Origin: Candidatus Gastranaerophilales bacterium
GTDB taxonomy: Bacteria; Cyanobacteriota; Vampirovibrionia; Gastranaerophilales; Gastranaerophilaceae
NCBI GenBank assembly: GCA_910588555.1
Contig: CAJUPC010000003.1
Span: 12,745-76,744, forward strand
Length of the DNA: 64,000 bases
Direction of reading: 5' to 3'
The position numbers were made by a program, and so were the translations under genes. Numbering within the stretch: position 1 is the stretch's first letter; every line of letters begins with the position of its first letter. Below the pieces are notes generated by a model that searched no databases, was not told the origin of the DNA, and worked only from the letters and a program-made list of their open reading frames with translations. This document shows, in pieces, positions 8,458 to 18,361 of the stretch.

Positions 8458-9197
8458 ATGAGAAGATTACAAAATTCGCAGAGCTTCGGGGGGGGGGCAC
8501 TCATAGCTCCTTAAGAGGTTTTACCCTTGCAGAAGTTTTAATAACATTAGGTATTATCGGCATAGTTGCAGTATTAACTATGCCTGCGCTTATCCAAAAT
8601 CATAAAAAACAAGAAGCATCAGCAAGATTGAAAAAGTTTTACAGTATGATGAGTCAGGCGATTTTGCTTTCAGAAAATGCACAAGGTGCTAAAGTTTGGG
8701 AGTGGAGCGGACTGCTTGACAGACCGTATGAGGAAGACGATAGTCAGCAAATGTTTGATGACAGTTATGCATACTGGAACAAATATTTGGCACCCTATAT
8801 TAAAACCGTAAAGGTTGAAAAAGGTGTTTATGATGAAGAAAATTCAGAAAATTCAACAGCAACAAAAGTTTATTTTTCAGATGGTTCTACCGCAACTTTG
8901 AAGATTGGACGCTGTATGGATGTATATTATGATATTAATGGAGAAAGAGGACCAAATGTTAGAGGAAAAGATATTTTTACATTTTTCATAGCAACACCTA
9001 GAACATTTGCATTAGACAGACCAACTCAAACCCATGAATTAAAACTTTGGCATTCATTTGATGTTCCATATTTACCTGTACTTTATAATACACGTGTTAA
9101 AGCTCTTCAGGGATGTAAAAATGAACCTCAGTATTGTACTACTCTATTAATGTATGATAATTGGGATTTCAAGTCAGATTATCCGTATAAGTTATAA
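8458..9197 (+). CDS. Type IV pilin-like protein, out of frame at a G10 tract
   Basis: The ATG at 8458 has a good RBS (GAAAGGAG), but its frame stops at a TAA at 8512 after 18 codons. The pilin frame that follows encodes RGFTLAEVLITLGIIG (prepilin-peptidase site G|F, hydrophobic helix), then a soluble domain ending DNWDFKSDYPYKL. It has no start codon of its own before that helix. The two frames meet in G10 (8488-8497): one extra G, or two fewer, joins them into a 246-residue prepilin whose leader would read MRRLQNSQSFGGGGTHSSLR. As written the gene is OFF. Causes could be phase variation, slippage or a sequencing miscall. Followed directly by a terminator. Confidence 0.82.
8488..8497 (+). repeat. 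G10 homopolymer in the pilin 1 leader
   Basis: Ten G in a row in otherwise AT-rich DNA, between the start codon and the prepilin cleavage site of pilin gene 1. Flanks on the plus strand are AGAGCTTC on the left and CACTCATAGCTC on the right. Tract length decides the reading frame (8 or 11 in frame, 10 out). Confidence 0.9.
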
Positions 9198-9221
9198 AAG
9201 AGGGGTTTTATCCCCTCTTTA
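9198..9221. terminator. Bidirectional terminator, pilin 1 / response regulator
   Basis: AAGAGGGG (9198-9205) pairs with CCCCTCTT (9212-9219) around a six-base loop, with A/T runs on both sides. It begins right after the pilin stop and abuts the stop of the convergent response regulator. Confidence 0.85.
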
Positions 9222-9911
9222 TTATACCATACCCTCTTTGACAGCTTTTACAGCGGCTTGAACTCTATCGTTTACGCACATCTTTTGCAAAATTGAACAT
9301 ACATGTGCTTTTGCCGTATGAACACTTACGATTAATTCTTTTGCAATTTCAGTGTTACTTTTACCGAGAACAAGATGTTTTAGTACCTCAAATTCTCTTT
9401 CTGTTAAAGGAACTCTGCCGTCTGCATTTGATTTGCTGGGTAAAAATCCTATATTATCAATTTTTGGTAATGCATTTAATGTCATTTGTGCAACCATCGG
9501 GTCAATCCAGCAAACACCTGTTGAAACATCTCTTACAACATCTGCAAGTTTATTAGGGTCGATATCTTTCAAACAATATGCGCTTGCACCGGAACTCAAA
9601 GCCGCAAGTACTTCTTCACTTCTGTCATGTGATGTCAGCGCAATGATTTTGCAATCAAACATCATTTCTTTACATCTAACCATTGCTTCAATACCGTTCA
9701 TGCCGGGAAGACCTAAATCCATTAACACTACATCCGGTTTGTGTCTTTCAATAAGTTTTAGACCCTCCGTTGCATCTTCTGCCTCTGCGACAACATTAAT
9801 GTCTTCATTTGCATTTAATGCACATCTCAATCCAACACGCGTAAGTTTAAAGTCTTCTACAATAATTACACTAATTGGTTTTTTCTCTTCTGATTTTGCA
9901 ACTTTTACCAT
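9222..9911 (-). CDS. NarL/LuxR-family response regulator
   Basis: 229-residue two-component regulator. The receiver domain (about 13-130) has the acidic pair E19-D20, the phospho-acceptor D65 in VVLMDLGLPG, T93 and K115. The DNA-binding LuxR helix-turn-helix occupies about 168-226 (LTEREFEVLKHLVLGKSNTEIAKELIVSVHTAKAHV). RBS AAAGGTGG. No histidine kinase is adjacent, so it is an orphan regulator here; its nearness to a pilin-like gene does not show control of it. Confidence 0.92.
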   Translation of the reverse strand: MVKVAKSEEKKPISVIIVEDFKLTRVGLRCALNANEDINVVAEAEDATEGLKLIERHKPDVVLMDLGLPGMNGIEAMVRCKEMMFDCKIIALTSHDRSEEVLAALSSGASAYCLKDIDPNKLADVVRDVSTGVCWIDPMVAQMTLNALPKIDNIGFLPSKSNADGRVPLTEREFEVLKHLVLGKSNTEIAKELIVSVHTAKAHVCSILQKMCVNDRVQAAVKAVKEGMV

Positions 9912-10090
9912 TATTGACCACCTTTCGCTCTATGTTGCTCTAACCAATAACAATTTAATTATATTCGCGTGAGATAGTCTATTACCCAATCAGGCAGGAA
10001 TTTTATTTTTAGGGTATAAATAATTAATTTTATACGAATAATTATTATTATGCTATAATGTTTACATGACAATTAAGGGAGTGTGAAATT

Positions 10091-12388
10091 ATGCTGAATT
10101 GTATTTTTGGCGCAAAGAAAAATAATATAGAAGAAGAAAAATCAGTTTTATTGAATAAAGTTTACAAGAAGCTGAAAGAAAAATATTCGTTTGATAACAT
10201 TTCAAATGACCGTAAAAAAGAGTTGACTAAACTTATTAAACAGTTTGGTTATTTGCCTTATCCGTATATCAAGGCGTTGGAAGAATTAACCTTTGAAGAA
10301 ATTCTTTTCGGGCTTGAAATTAAATGGCGCAACAACTGCGTGTTTAAAGACGATGAATTTAATTTTACAGATAACATAATTAGTGTTTTGGCACGTAATA
10401 ATATGAAAAATTCGTCATGGATACAAAAAGAAGGTCATAATATAAAATTAATTAATCTTGCGGGGCTTGGTGACGGTAATAAAACTAAAGAATGCGGAAA
10501 ATTCATGGATTGGCTTCGTCAGCTTCTAATTTTGCCGACAGGTAATCTTGAAAATAATATTTTTAATACAACTATTTATTTAATTCCGTTTCACCCGAGA
10601 GAATTCGGATGTGCATATTTGCCGAAAAGTTCCGAAATCAGTGAAAATTTGTTTGACGAAAATATCGGAAATTTGACGGGAACTAATGCAAAAGAGCAGG
10701 TGAAATTATTTATTATGCTTGCACAGCTTGCCGGTCACCCTGTGATTTATGATATTCTTCCGCAGACAGGAAGATTTTCAAAAGCAGTACTAGCAAATCC
10801 TTGGATTGCAAGATGGTATGACATAAATCTTTTATCAGCTGAATTGGATAAAAATATTGACAGAATTGCTAAAAATATGCCCCAATCATTTGATGATGAA
10901 GATGTAGAACTTGTTAAAAATATTTATAAAGATTCACAAAGTGGTGTAAACGGGGATTTAAGCTCTCATTATAAAAATATTTATGATACTTTTGACAGTT
11001 TGATGAATGAAGCAAAAAAAGATTTGTCTAACACAATGCTTAAAAAGGCAAACCAGCAAAAACTTCATAAGCGTGTAAAAGAAATCGTTGCAAAAATTCA
11101 CGGGTTTAAAAGTAATAAAAAATTAACCGAAGATGATATTACAAAACAGATTGAAACCATTCAAGAACTTATTAAAAAAGGTTTATGGCCTGCTCCGGGT
11201 GGTGCTTGGTGCTCTGCAGGCGTGCCAATTTATGATAAAATGAGCGAATGCGGAGGTTTTCCAACGTTCAAACACTTTGACTATAAAGGTGAAGATGTGA
11301 CAAACTTTGCAAACCTTGACTGCCAAACTCCATATTATTTCTGTTGTTTGGAAAATGGAACTTTTAATAAAAAGGTTGTTGAATATTTTGTAAATTATAT
11401 GGTTAATTTGCAGAAAGAATATAATTTTGACGGTTTCAGAGTAGACCATATTGACCATATTGTTGATAAGGTTTCCGAAGCTAACGGACGTCCGATTAGT
11501 TATAGAGCACCAAGAGTTGTTCTTAATAAATTAAATAAAACTTTGAAAAGCAAAGTTCCGTATTTTGGAACACTTGCAGAATATATGCTGTGGGATGACT
11601 TTTTGAAAGAATATCATAAAGATATGAATTTTGATTTGCTATGGGGAAATGATATTGTTTCTCAGTGCGAAAAAACTCCCGAAAAAATAACCGAAGACAA
11701 CCAGCATTTATATAATTACAATGTTAATTTCAAAAAAGGCGAGAAACTTTCTATTCTGAAAACATATAACAATCAAGACGGCGAGTTCAGATGTATAGAC
11801 CAATACCCCGGGCAGCTCGGTGAAAACGGAGCTTTGTACAAATGGTTTAAATATAAATTTTTACCTGGCGGAAAAATGGCACAGCGTCCGATGCTTTATG
11901 TTGATGGTGACGAAAGCTTTACAAAACGCGGAATTGAAAGCGTTATAGGTGAAGAAATGTCAATGCCGAGAGAAAAGAATTATGAATTTTATAAAAAATT
12001 TAACGCAATTGATGTTTTTGTAAAAAATAATTCTATAATCTCTGACGGAGAAGCGCAAATTATCTTGCAGGATGATGACGGATTTTCTGCGTGGATTATT
12101 TCTAATGACCCGATAAAAACGTCTTACCTTGTTGTTTCAAATTACAAATACACAACAGAACGCGTTAATATGTTTGATGAAAATAATGAAAGTTATTCAG
12201 GAATTTTGGACGGCAAGCCAGTGTTTGATAAGACAATTAATCTCCCGTCTGATTTTTCAATCACAAGAGAATTTTATATTGAAGATGATAAATTTGTATC
12301 ATCACCGTTTGACACCGAAACTTCATCCTTGCATTTTGATAAACTTGAACCGAGCGAATTTAGAGTTTACGAACTCAAAAGGGATTAG
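10091..12388 (+). CDS. GH13-like alpha-amylase family protein
   Basis: 765-residue cytoplasmic protein with no signal peptide. A (beta/alpha)8 signature is clear in NFDGFRVDHIDH (D452 as nucleophile position, R450) and GTLAEYMLW (E497 as acid/base). The usual NHD of region IV is not obvious; YVDGDESF may stand in its place. About 350 residues precede the barrel motifs, a long and poorly recognisable N-terminal region, and the C terminus looks like the all-beta domain C. Likely acts on alpha-glucans, which would fit with glgC at 25.2 kb, but the substrate is unknown. A TATAAT (10054-10059) lies upstream without a clear -35. Confidence 0.72.
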   Translation: MLNCIFGAKKNNIEEEKSVLLNKVYKKLKEKYSFDNISNDRKKELTKLIKQFGYLPYPYIKALEELTFEEILFGLEIKWRNNCVFKDDEFNFTDNIISVLARNNMKNSSWIQKEGHNIKLINLAGLGDGNKTKECGKFMDWLRQLLILPTGNLENNIFNTTIYLIPFHPREFGCAYLPKSSEISENLFDENIGNLTGTNAKEQVKLFIMLAQLAGHPVIYDILPQTGRFSKAVLANPWIARWYDINLLSAELDKNIDRIAKNMPQSFDDEDVELVKNIYKDSQSGVNGDLSSHYKNIYDTFDSLMNEAKKDLSNTMLKKANQQKLHKRVKEIVAKIHGFKSNKKLTEDDITKQIETIQELIKKGLWPAPGGAWCSAGVPIYDKMSECGGFPTFKHFDYKGEDVTNFANLDCQTPYYFCCLENGTFNKKVVEYFVNYMVNLQKEYNFDGFRVDHIDHIVDKVSEANGRPISYRAPRVVLNKLNKTLKSKVPYFGTLAEYMLWDDFLKEYHKDMNFDLLWGNDIVSQCEKTPEKITEDNQHLYNYNVNFKKGEKLSILKTYNNQDGEFRCIDQYPGQLGENGALYKWFKYKFLPGGKMAQRPMLYVDGDESFTKRGIESVIGEEMSMPREKNYEFYKKFNAIDVFVKNNSIISDGEAQIILQDDDGFSAWIISNDPIKTSYLVVSNYKYTTERVNMFDENNESYSGILDGKPVFDKTINLPSDFSITREFYIEDDKFVSSPFDTETSSLHFDKLEPSEFRVYELKRD

Positions 12389-12406
12389 CCTTGCACAAAT
12401 TCATTT

Positions 12407-12435
12407 TTGAGGTATGATTAATGCAGATGTATAAT
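12407..12435 (+). promoter_or_regulatory. Predicted tig promoter
   Basis: TTGAGG (12407-12412), a 17-base spacer and TATAAT (12430-12435), 19 bases before the tig ATG, with an AAGGA ribosome-binding site between. Confidence 0.65.
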
Positions 12436-12454
12436 AAAATATAAGGATAAAAAA

Positions 12455-13747
12455 ATGAAAGTAACTTTAGAAAACGAAAAAGAAAATGTAGTTAAATTGG
12501 ATATTACTATCCCTGCAAAAGAAGCGGCAGACGCTTATAATAATGCAGTAAGAAGAATTTCTCAATATGTAAATATTGACGGCTTTAGAAAAGGCAAAGC
12601 TCCTCGTGCTGTTGTTGAAAGACATGTAGGAACAGAAAGAATTAAACAAGAAGCTATTGAACAATTAATGCCGAGAGCTATTAATCAAGCTGTTGCTGAT
12701 AATAAACTTGATATTATTGCTCAGCCGTATATTACTGATTACAACTTCAATATCGGCGAAGATTTGACAGTTACTGCAAAAGCTGAATTAAGACCCGAAG
12801 TTACTCTGGGACAATACAAAGGTTTGACAGTTGAGATTAAAGATTCTGCAATTGAAGCTGACGCTGTTCAAAAACAAATCGACAGATTGTTGGAACAAAA
12901 TTCAACTCAAGAAACAGTAATCGACAGACCTACAAAAGAAACTGACATTGCTGTAATCGACTTTGACGGTTATGCTAACGGCGAAAAAATTCAAGGCGGA
13001 GAAGCTAAAAATTACCCGTTAGATTTGGCTCATTCAAACTTTATCCCCGGTTTTGCAGAACAGTTAGTCGGCAAAAATCTTAACGACGAATTTGAAATCA
13101 AAGTGACTTTCCCGGAAGAATATCACGATGAAAAATTAAAAGGTCAGCCCGCAACTTTCAAAATTAAAATCAACGAAATTAAAGAAAAGAAATTACCTGA
13201 ATTAAATGATGAATTTGCTCAAAAAGTCGGTAAATTCAAATCAGTTGATGAATTGAAAGCTGATATTCAAAAATATCTTGAAGAACAAAGAGAAAGAACT
13301 AACAAACAAAATTCTGAAAACGAAATCTTCAAAACTGTAATCGAAGCGGCTAAAGTTGATATTCCTCAATCAATGATTGACAGAGAATCTCGTTCATTGA
13401 GAGAAGAATACAGACAAAGACTTGCTGCGCAAGGTATTGATTGGGACAGCCTTGTAAAAGCTCAAGGTGAAGATGAGTTGTTGAAAAACTTGTCAGAAGA
13501 CGCTCTTAACAGAATTAAAAATTCTCTTGTAATTGATAAAATTGCAACAGAAGAAAATATTAAGCTTGAACAAAAAGATATGGAACAAAAATTTGCTCAA
13601 TTGGGTTCAGCTTACGGCTTGCAGCCTAAAGACCTTGTAAAACAATTGGGTCAAAATCCTGAAATTATTGCTTCATTATCTCAACAAGCTTTGAACGACA
13701 AAGTAAGAGAATTTTTAATGGAAAATAATAAAGTTGAAATTAAATAA
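12455..13747 (+). CDS. tig: Trigger factor (ribosome-bound chaperone, PPIase)
   Basis: 430 residues in the trigger factor order: an N-terminal ribosome-binding domain with the signature GFRKGKAPRAVVERHVG (about 43-59), an FKBP-type PPIase domain (about 160-245, IDFDGYANGEKIQGG to PATFKIKINEIKEKKLPEL), and a helical C-terminal chaperone domain. First gene of the usual tig-clpP-clpX set, but a hairpin and a separate clpP promoter follow it. Confidence 0.95.
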   Translation: MKVTLENEKENVVKLDITIPAKEAADAYNNAVRRISQYVNIDGFRKGKAPRAVVERHVGTERIKQEAIEQLMPRAINQAVADNKLDIIAQPYITDYNFNIGEDLTVTAKAELRPEVTLGQYKGLTVEIKDSAIEADAVQKQIDRLLEQNSTQETVIDRPTKETDIAVIDFDGYANGEKIQGGEAKNYPLDLAHSNFIPGFAEQLVGKNLNDEFEIKVTFPEEYHDEKLKGQPATFKIKINEIKEKKLPELNDEFAQKVGKFKSVDELKADIQKYLEEQRERTNKQNSENEIFKTVIEAAKVDIPQSMIDRESRSLREEYRQRLAAQGIDWDSLVKAQGEDELLKNLSEDALNRIKNSLVIDKIATEENIKLEQKDMEQKFAQLGSAYGLQPKDLVKQLGQNPEIIASLSQQALNDKVREFLMENNKVEIK

Positions 13748-13760
13748 ACTTTAATCTAAT

Positions 13761-13789
13761 ATATGTGCCGTATTTACAACGGCACATAT
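13761..13789 (+). terminator. Strong hairpin after tig
   Basis: A perfect 11-base-pair stem, ATATGTGCCGT (13761-13771) with ACGGCACATAT (13779-13789), loop of seven. The following tract TTGATT is only weakly U-rich and doubles as the -35 of the clpP promoter. Terminator or mRNA-end stabiliser. Confidence 0.65.
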
Positions 13790-13818
13790 TTGATTAAAAT
13801 AAATAGTAAACGTATAAT
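13790..13818 (+). promoter_or_regulatory. Predicted clpP promoter
   Basis: TTGATT (13790-13795), a 17-base spacer, TATAAT (13813-13818). Transcription should start near 13825, leaving a leader of about 130 bases before clpP. Confidence 0.65.
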
Positions 13819-13824
13819 ATAATT

Positions 13825-13957
13825 AAGTCGGCAAAGATGGTAGAAAGGTTAAAACTACTGCGAGAGGAAAGTCTTAAAGTAGGTGATATATATATAAAGT
13901 GTACCTCGAGTGCATTAATATAAAAAATTCCACCAATGTCGACGGAAAGGATAAAAG
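13825..13957 (+). promoter_or_regulatory. Structured clpP leader with repeated RBS-hairpin motif
   Basis: The leader holds CTACT/AGTAG (13855-13859 with 13879-13883) and a competing GAGG/CCTC pair. It ends in a motif CCACCAATGTCGACGGAAAGG (13930-13950) that supplies the clpP RBS. An older-looking copy (GTCGGCAAAGATGG, then AGAAAGG) begins the leader. The same motif occurs twice before frr. The two copies can pair over a distance (GTCG with CGAC, TGGT with ACCA). Function inferred, not known. Confidence 0.45.
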
Positions 13958-14548
13958 ATGAGTTTTGTACCGGTAGTAGTAGAACAATCTAGCAGAGGCG
14001 AACGTTCTTTTGATATTTTCTCAAGATTATTGAGAGAAAGAATTATTTTCTTAGGAACTCCTATTGACGATATGGTTGCAAATTTGGTTGTTGCACAGTT
14101 ATTGTTATTAGACAGTGAAAACCCCGAAAAAGATATCATGTTGTATATTAACAGCCCAGGCGGTTCGGTAACAGCTGGTTTTGCTATCTATGATACAATG
14201 CAACATATTAGAGCTGATGTTTCAACAATTTGTTTGGGACAAGCGGCTTCTATGGGTGCGTTCTTGTTATCATCAGGTACAAAAGGCAAAAGACTTGCTT
14301 TGCCTCATTCAAGAGTTTTAATTCACCAACCTCTTGGCGGTGCGCAAGGTCAGGCTACAGATATTGAAATTCAGGCTGCTGAAATTATCAGAATTAAAAA
14401 ATCATTGAACGAAATTTTGGCATCTAATACAGGTCAATCTATCAAGAAAATTGAAAAAGACACAGACCGCGACTATATCATGACACCGCAAGAAGCTTTA
14501 GAGTACGGTATGATTGATAAAGTTGTTTCTAGAGATATTATAAAATAG
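13958..14548 (+). CDS. clpP: ATP-dependent Clp protease proteolytic subunit
   Basis: 196-residue serine protease that forms the tetradecameric ClpP barrel. The catalytic Ser is in [11 protein letters not shown], the His in [19 protein letters not shown], and the Asp in [17 protein letters not shown]. Standard length. The N terminus [20 protein letters not shown] is the family pattern. Its partner clpX follows after 37 bases. Confidence 0.97.
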   Translation: MSFVPVVVEQSSRGERSFDIFSRLLRERIIFLGTPIDDMVANLVVAQLLLLDSENPEKDIMLYINSPGGSVTAGFAIYDTMQHIRADVSTICLGQAASMGAFLLSSGTKGKRLALPHSRVLIHQPLGGAQGQATDIEIQAAEIIRIKKSLNEILASNTGQSIKKIEKDTDRDYIMTPQEALEYGMIDKVVSRDIIK

Positions 14549-14585
14549 TTTAATTCGGCGAAATTCGCTGAAAAGGATATAAAAA

Positions 14586-15887
14586 ATGGCAAAACATGAT
14601 GATAATAGATTAAAATGTTCATTTTGCGGTAAATCGCAGGATCAGGTAAAAAAATTGATTGCGGGTCCTGAGGTTTATATTTGCGATGAATGTGTTGATC
14701 TTTGTAATCAAATATTAGATGAAGAATTCTTTGAAAATAAAGAAAAAGAAGGTGTAGAAAGCGAAGAATTTACAGAAGAAAAAGCTATTCCGAAACCTCA
14801 TGAAATCAAGGCTTATCTTGATGAATATATCGTAGGTCAGGATGACGCGAAAAAAGTTCTTTCTGTAGCTGTATACAACCACTACAAACGCTTGAAACAC
14901 AACAAAACTGCTGATTTGAAAAATACAGTAGAAATTCAAAAATCAAACATTTTGCTTGTCGGACCGACAGGTTCCGGTAAAACCCTGCTTGCTCAAACTC
15001 TTGCCAAAATGCTTGACGTACCGTTTGCTGTTGCAGATGCGACAACTTTGACAGAAGCAGGTTATGTTGGTGACGACGTTGAAAATATCTTGTTAAGATT
15101 ATACCAGAATGCAGGATTTGATGCCTCAAAAGCCGAAAAGGGCATTATTTATATCGATGAAATCGACAAAATTTCAAGAAAGTCTGAAAATACTTCTATT
15201 ACACGTGATGTATCAGGGGAAGGTGTTCAGCAGGCTTTATTGAAATTAATCGAAGGTACTGTAGCGCATGTTCCACCTCAAGGCGGACGTAAACATCCTC
15301 ATCAGGAATTTATTGATATTGATACAAGCAATATTCTGTTTATTGTCGGCGGAGCGTTTGTCGGTTTGGACAAAATTGTTGAACGCAGAGCGGATGAGGG
15401 AACTTCTGTAGGTTTTGGTGCAAAAGCTCCTTTGACACAAATAGAAAAAGAAGCCGCTGCTGCAAGAATGCTTAAAAAGTTGCAGCCAGAAGATTTGTTG
15501 AAATTCGGTTTAATCCCGGAATTTATCGGTCGTGTACCTGTTTATGCAGTTCTTGACCAGTTAAACGAAAAAACATTGAAAATGATTTTGACAGAACCTA
15601 AAAATGCGGTTATTAAACAGTATCAATGCTTGTTGGAAATGGACGGCGTTGATTTGGAATTTGAACCTGAAGCAGTTGATTTGATTGCACAGGAAGCAAT
15701 TAAACGTAAAACAGGTGCAAGAGCATTACGTTCTATTGTTGAAGAAATCATGCTTGATGTAATGTATGATGTTCCAACCAAATCTGATATGGACAAATTT
15801 GTGGTCACCGCAGAAATGGTTAAGAACAGGAAGAATGCCGAAGTAGTTAAACTTCCTACACAGAAAGATAAAGAAATTACAGCATAA
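14586..15887 (+). CDS. clpX: Clp protease ATP-binding subunit ClpX
   Basis: 433-residue AAA+ unfoldase that feeds substrates to ClpP. N-terminal C4 zinc-binding domain ([22 protein letters not shown]), Walker A GPTGSGKT, Walker [11 protein letters not shown], sensor and pore loops (GYVGDDVE), and the ClpP-docking loop region around [11 protein letters not shown]. Probably cotranscribed with clpP. Confidence 0.97.
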   Translation: MAKHDDNRLKCSFCGKSQDQVKKLIAGPEVYICDECVDLCNQILDEEFFENKEKEGVESEEFTEEKAIPKPHEIKAYLDEYIVGQDDAKKVLSVAVYNHYKRLKHNKTADLKNTVEIQKSNILLVGPTGSGKTLLAQTLAKMLDVPFAVADATTLTEAGYVGDDVENILLRLYQNAGFDASKAEKGIIYIDEIDKISRKSENTSITRDVSGEGVQQALLKLIEGTVAHVPPQGGRKHPHQEFIDIDTSNILFIVGGAFVGLDKIVERRADEGTSVGFGAKAPLTQIEKEAAAARMLKKLQPEDLLKFGLIPEFIGRVPVYAVLDQLNEKTLKMILTEPKNAVIKQYQCLLEMDGVDLEFEPEAVDLIAQEAIKRKTGARALRSIVEEIMLDVMYDVPTKSDMDKFVVTAEMVKNRKNAEVVKLPTQKDKEITA

Positions 15888-15915
15888 AAAGAGTCCATTC
15901 GGACTCTTTTTTTTT
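15888..15915 (+). terminator. Rho-independent terminator after clpX
   Basis: AAAGAGTCC (15888-15896), loop ATTC, GGACTCTTT (15901-15909), continuing into a run of T to 15915. Confidence 0.92.
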
Positions 15916-15947
15916 GCAATTTCTTATATTATAATTAAGTAATAATT

Positions 15948-16436
15948 ATGAGAAAATTTTTACTTACATTATTAATTTTGTTATTAGGTTTTGGAGTTCA
16001 GGGTGAAACTTTGCATGTCGGAATTTCGGCTGACTCAGTTCCAAATAATTTTTACGGAAGCTGGCGTGTTGTAGGTAAGGTTGATAAGCAATCAGGTACC
16101 ATGAATTTTCGACCTCAAAGTGTAGATTTTTGGAACTTATCACGAAGAGGTGACGTCATAAATTTAAACAACCCGTTTACAGGAGCGAGTGCTTCTGTTA
16201 AACTGGATTATGTTGAGGGAAATATTATCAGATTTACCAAAACAGGAGAGTACGACTATAACAAAAAATTAACGGATACAGTTGATTTAAAGCTTACGGG
16301 AGATACTTTCACAGGTGTAAATTACATAACTCTGGAAACTTTTTCGGCTATAGATAACTCTTTAATAAAAAAAGATACGGCAATATATTTATTAAAAGGC
16401 GAAAAAATTTCAGGTTTAAGTATAACAGGGAAATGA
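15948..16436 (+). CDS. Exported protein of unknown function
   Basis: 162 residues. A clear Sec signal peptide (MRKFLLTLLILLLGFGVQG, cleavage expected soon after) is followed by a small soluble domain rich in beta strands (ITKTGEYDYNKKL and the like are strand-like alternations). No Cys at the cleavage site, so not a lipoprotein. I do not recognise the family. The stop is six bases before trxB, so it is probably cotranscribed with it. A TATAATTAAG lies shortly upstream of the ATG. Confidence 0.7.
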   Translation: MRKFLLTLLILLLGFGVQGETLHVGISADSVPNNFYGSWRVVGKVDKQSGTMNFRPQSVDFWNLSRRGDVINLNNPFTGASASVKLDYVEGNIIRFTKTGEYDYNKKLTDTVDLKLTGDTFTGVNYITLETFSAIDNSLIKKDTAIYLLKGEKISGLSITGK

Positions 16437-16442
16437 GGATAA

Positions 16443-17381
16443 ATGGAACAATTAAATTTTGATACAGTTATTTTGGGCGGCGGGCCTGCAGGATTATCAT
16501 CAGCTATATATGCGTCAAGAGGAGCAGTTTCTACAGCAATTGTGGATTTAAATATGTTAGGCGGACAGCCTTCAAATTATTTAGAATTAGAAAATTATCC
16601 CGGATTTCCGATTGTCGGCGGATATGATTTAATGGAAAAGTTTGAAGAGCATGCTGATAAGTTCGGGGTTAAAAAGTTCCCAATGCAGGAAATTCAAAGC
16701 ATTGATTTAAAATCAAAAACAATTTTGACTAAAGAATGTGAATTTAAGGCAAAAACAATTATTATTGCTACAGGAGCTCAGCCTATGAAATTGGGTGTTG
16801 CAGGAGAAAAAGAATTTGTCGGACGCGGTGTAAGTTACTGTGCAGTCTGCGACGGAGCATTTTATCGAAATAAAGTTGTAGCAGTTGTCGGCGGAGGCAA
16901 CGCAGCTGTTGAAGAAGCAATGTATTTAACAAAATTTGCTGATAAGGTTTATATAATTCACAGACGTGACGAATTAAGAGCAGATAAAATTGTTCAAGAA
17001 CGTGCGTTTAAAAATGAAAAAATAGAATTTATTTGGAATTCCGTTGTTAAAGAAATTAAGGGAGAAAATCTTGTAACAAATGCAGTTTTGGAAAATGTTA
17101 AGACTAAAGAAGTAGTGAATTTAGAAGTGAACGGAGTTTTCCCTTATATTGGTATGACACCTAATGTTGAAAATATTTCTGGACAATTGGAACAGGATTC
17201 AAGAGGTTTTGTAATAACCGATGAAACAATGCAGACTTCTGTTGAGGGGGTATTTGCTGTTGGTGACGTGAGAAATACTCCGTTAAGGCAGGTTATTACT
17301 GCAGCCGCAGACGGTGCAGTTGGTGCTGTTTATGCTGTAAAATATTTGGAAACAATAAAAGAAACTGCACCATTGGTTTAA
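16443..17381 (+). CDS. trxB: Thioredoxin reductase
   Basis: 312-residue FAD/NADPH enzyme that reduces thioredoxin. FAD-binding GGGPAGLSSAIYASRG at the N terminus, redox-active pair in YCAVCDGAFY, NADPH-binding GGGNAAVEEA and the C-terminal FAD motif GVFAVGDVRNTPLRQVITAAADGA. No thioredoxin gene is in the window. RBS GAGGA before the ATG. Confidence 0.94.
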   Translation: MEQLNFDTVILGGGPAGLSSAIYASRGAVSTAIVDLNMLGGQPSNYLELENYPGFPIVGGYDLMEKFEEHADKFGVKKFPMQEIQSIDLKSKTILTKECEFKAKTIIIATGAQPMKLGVAGEKEFVGRGVSYCAVCDGAFYRNKVVAVVGGGNAAVEEAMYLTKFADKVYIIHRRDELRADKIVQERAFKNEKIEFIWNSVVKEIKGENLVTNAVLENVKTKEVVNLEVNGVFPYIGMTPNVENISGQLEQDSRGFVITDETMQTSVEGVFAVGDVRNTPLRQVITAAADGAVGAVYAVKYLETIKETAPLV

Positions 17382-17460
17382 AAATATTTGAATGCCGTTG
17401 CTTTTCCCACCCTGCAAAACTGTTTATGGTTTGATTGACGCGGCAGTAAAAGATAATTAA

Positions 17461-17486
17461 AAAAGCTCCCGAGCGGGAGCTTTTTT
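17461..17486. terminator. Bidirectional terminator, trxB / pilin 2
   Basis: AAAGCTCCC (17462-17470), loop GAGC, GGGAGCTTT (17475-17483) with A run before and T run after. Sits between two convergent genes and can serve both. Confidence 0.9.
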
Positions 17487-17492
17487 ACTGCT

Positions 17493-18211
17493 TTAAAATT
17501 TAATCGGATAATCTTTTTTGAATTCAAAGTTATCAAACAATACGAGTAACGCTGCACAATTAGATTTATTCTTACATATATTTAATGCTGTTTCTCTGTC
17601 AGTTGCGTCAATCATTGAGTAAGGCCCAAAAGCTTTGTTTACTCCTAAAAAGCTATTTTGGATTGAGGCTTTTTCGCAAAAGTGAAAATGATAAATATCT
17701 TTTCCCGAAACATTTGGTTTTTTATCGCCGTTAGTATCATAAGCAAAACTCATACATCCGCCGTTCCAGGCCAGAATTGTAGAGCCGTCTGCCAAATAAA
17801 TTTTTGCTTTTCCGATATCAGAACCGTTTTCTATTCTTAATGTTTTTATGTATGGTGCAAAGTATTTGTTCCAAAATCTCGACATTTCATCAAAGTTTTT
17901 AACTTTTGATTCTTCATCGTCTTCACCTTTCAAATTGTCTGAACGACTCCAGTCTGTAAGTGTCCCGTTATCAATTTGAGAAAGCTGTATAGCTTGATTA
18001 AACATTGAATAAAACTTTTTTAATCTAGCGGACACTTCTTGTTTTCGATAATTCGCAATTAAACTGGGCATAGTTAATGCAGCAACCACACCAATTATAC
18101 CGAGTGTAATTAAAACTTCAGCAAGAGTAAAACCAAAAGAAGCCCTAAAAATACCTAAGCCAAGAGCTTCGGGGGGGGGGCAATCACAGCACTATGCTTA
18201 AATCTTGACAT
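17493..18211 (-). CDS. Type IV pilin-like protein, out of frame at a C10 tract
   Basis: On the minus strand the ATG at 18211 follows the RBS CGGAGG. It reads MSRFKHSAVIAPPP and then hits a stop at TAG a few codons after the C10 tract (G10 at 18171-18180 on the plus strand). The following frame encodes FGFTLAEVLITLGIIG and a soluble domain ending DNFEFKKDYPIKF. One extra C (11), or two fewer, gives an intact 239-residue prepilin. 719 bases from start to stop shows the missing base. The N-terminal helix is followed by ANYRKQEVSARLKKFYSMFNQAIQLS, shared with its paralogues. OFF as written. Confidence 0.82.
18171..18180 (+). repeat. G10 homopolymer (C10 in coding strand) in the pilin 2 leader
   Basis: Ten G on the plus strand, flanked by AAGAGCTTC and CAATCACAGC. 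The flanks resemble those of the tract at 8488-8497 in the same plus-strand orientation, although this gene runs on the other strand. Confidence 0.9.
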
Positions 18212-18239
18212 ATAAATACCTCCGTCTTTCTATTAACTC

Positions 18240-18268
18240 ATTATTTACGATTTTTTGTTTTTTGTCAA
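18240..18268 (-). promoter_or_regulatory. Predicted promoter of pilin 2
   Basis: On the minus strand CACACTTGACA (the -35 TTGACA is 18263-18268), a 17-base spacer and AATAAT (18240-18245). The same arrangement, including the CACAC prefix, precedes pilin 3, so the two are likely expressed together. Confidence 0.65.
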
Positions 18269-18313
18269 GTGTGTCGATAATGAAAACTTTTTAAAGATAT
18301 TGGTCAATGGTTT

Positions 18314-18342
18314 TTGTCAAGTCTTTCTTTTTGTAGTAAAAT
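18314..18342 (+). promoter_or_regulatory. Predicted rsmE promoter
   Basis: TTGTCA (18314-18319), a 17-base spacer, TAAAAT (18337-18342); an AAGGA RBS and the ATG at 18362 follow. Confidence 0.55.
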
Positions 18343-18361
18343 CGTTTTGTAAAGGATTTTT

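Noticed and set aside
13848..13880. GAGAGGAAAGTC in the clpP leader looks like the conserved P4 block of RNase P RNA
   Set aside because: The whole leader is about 130 bases and the other RNase P blocks are absent; the match is 12 bases and likely chance.
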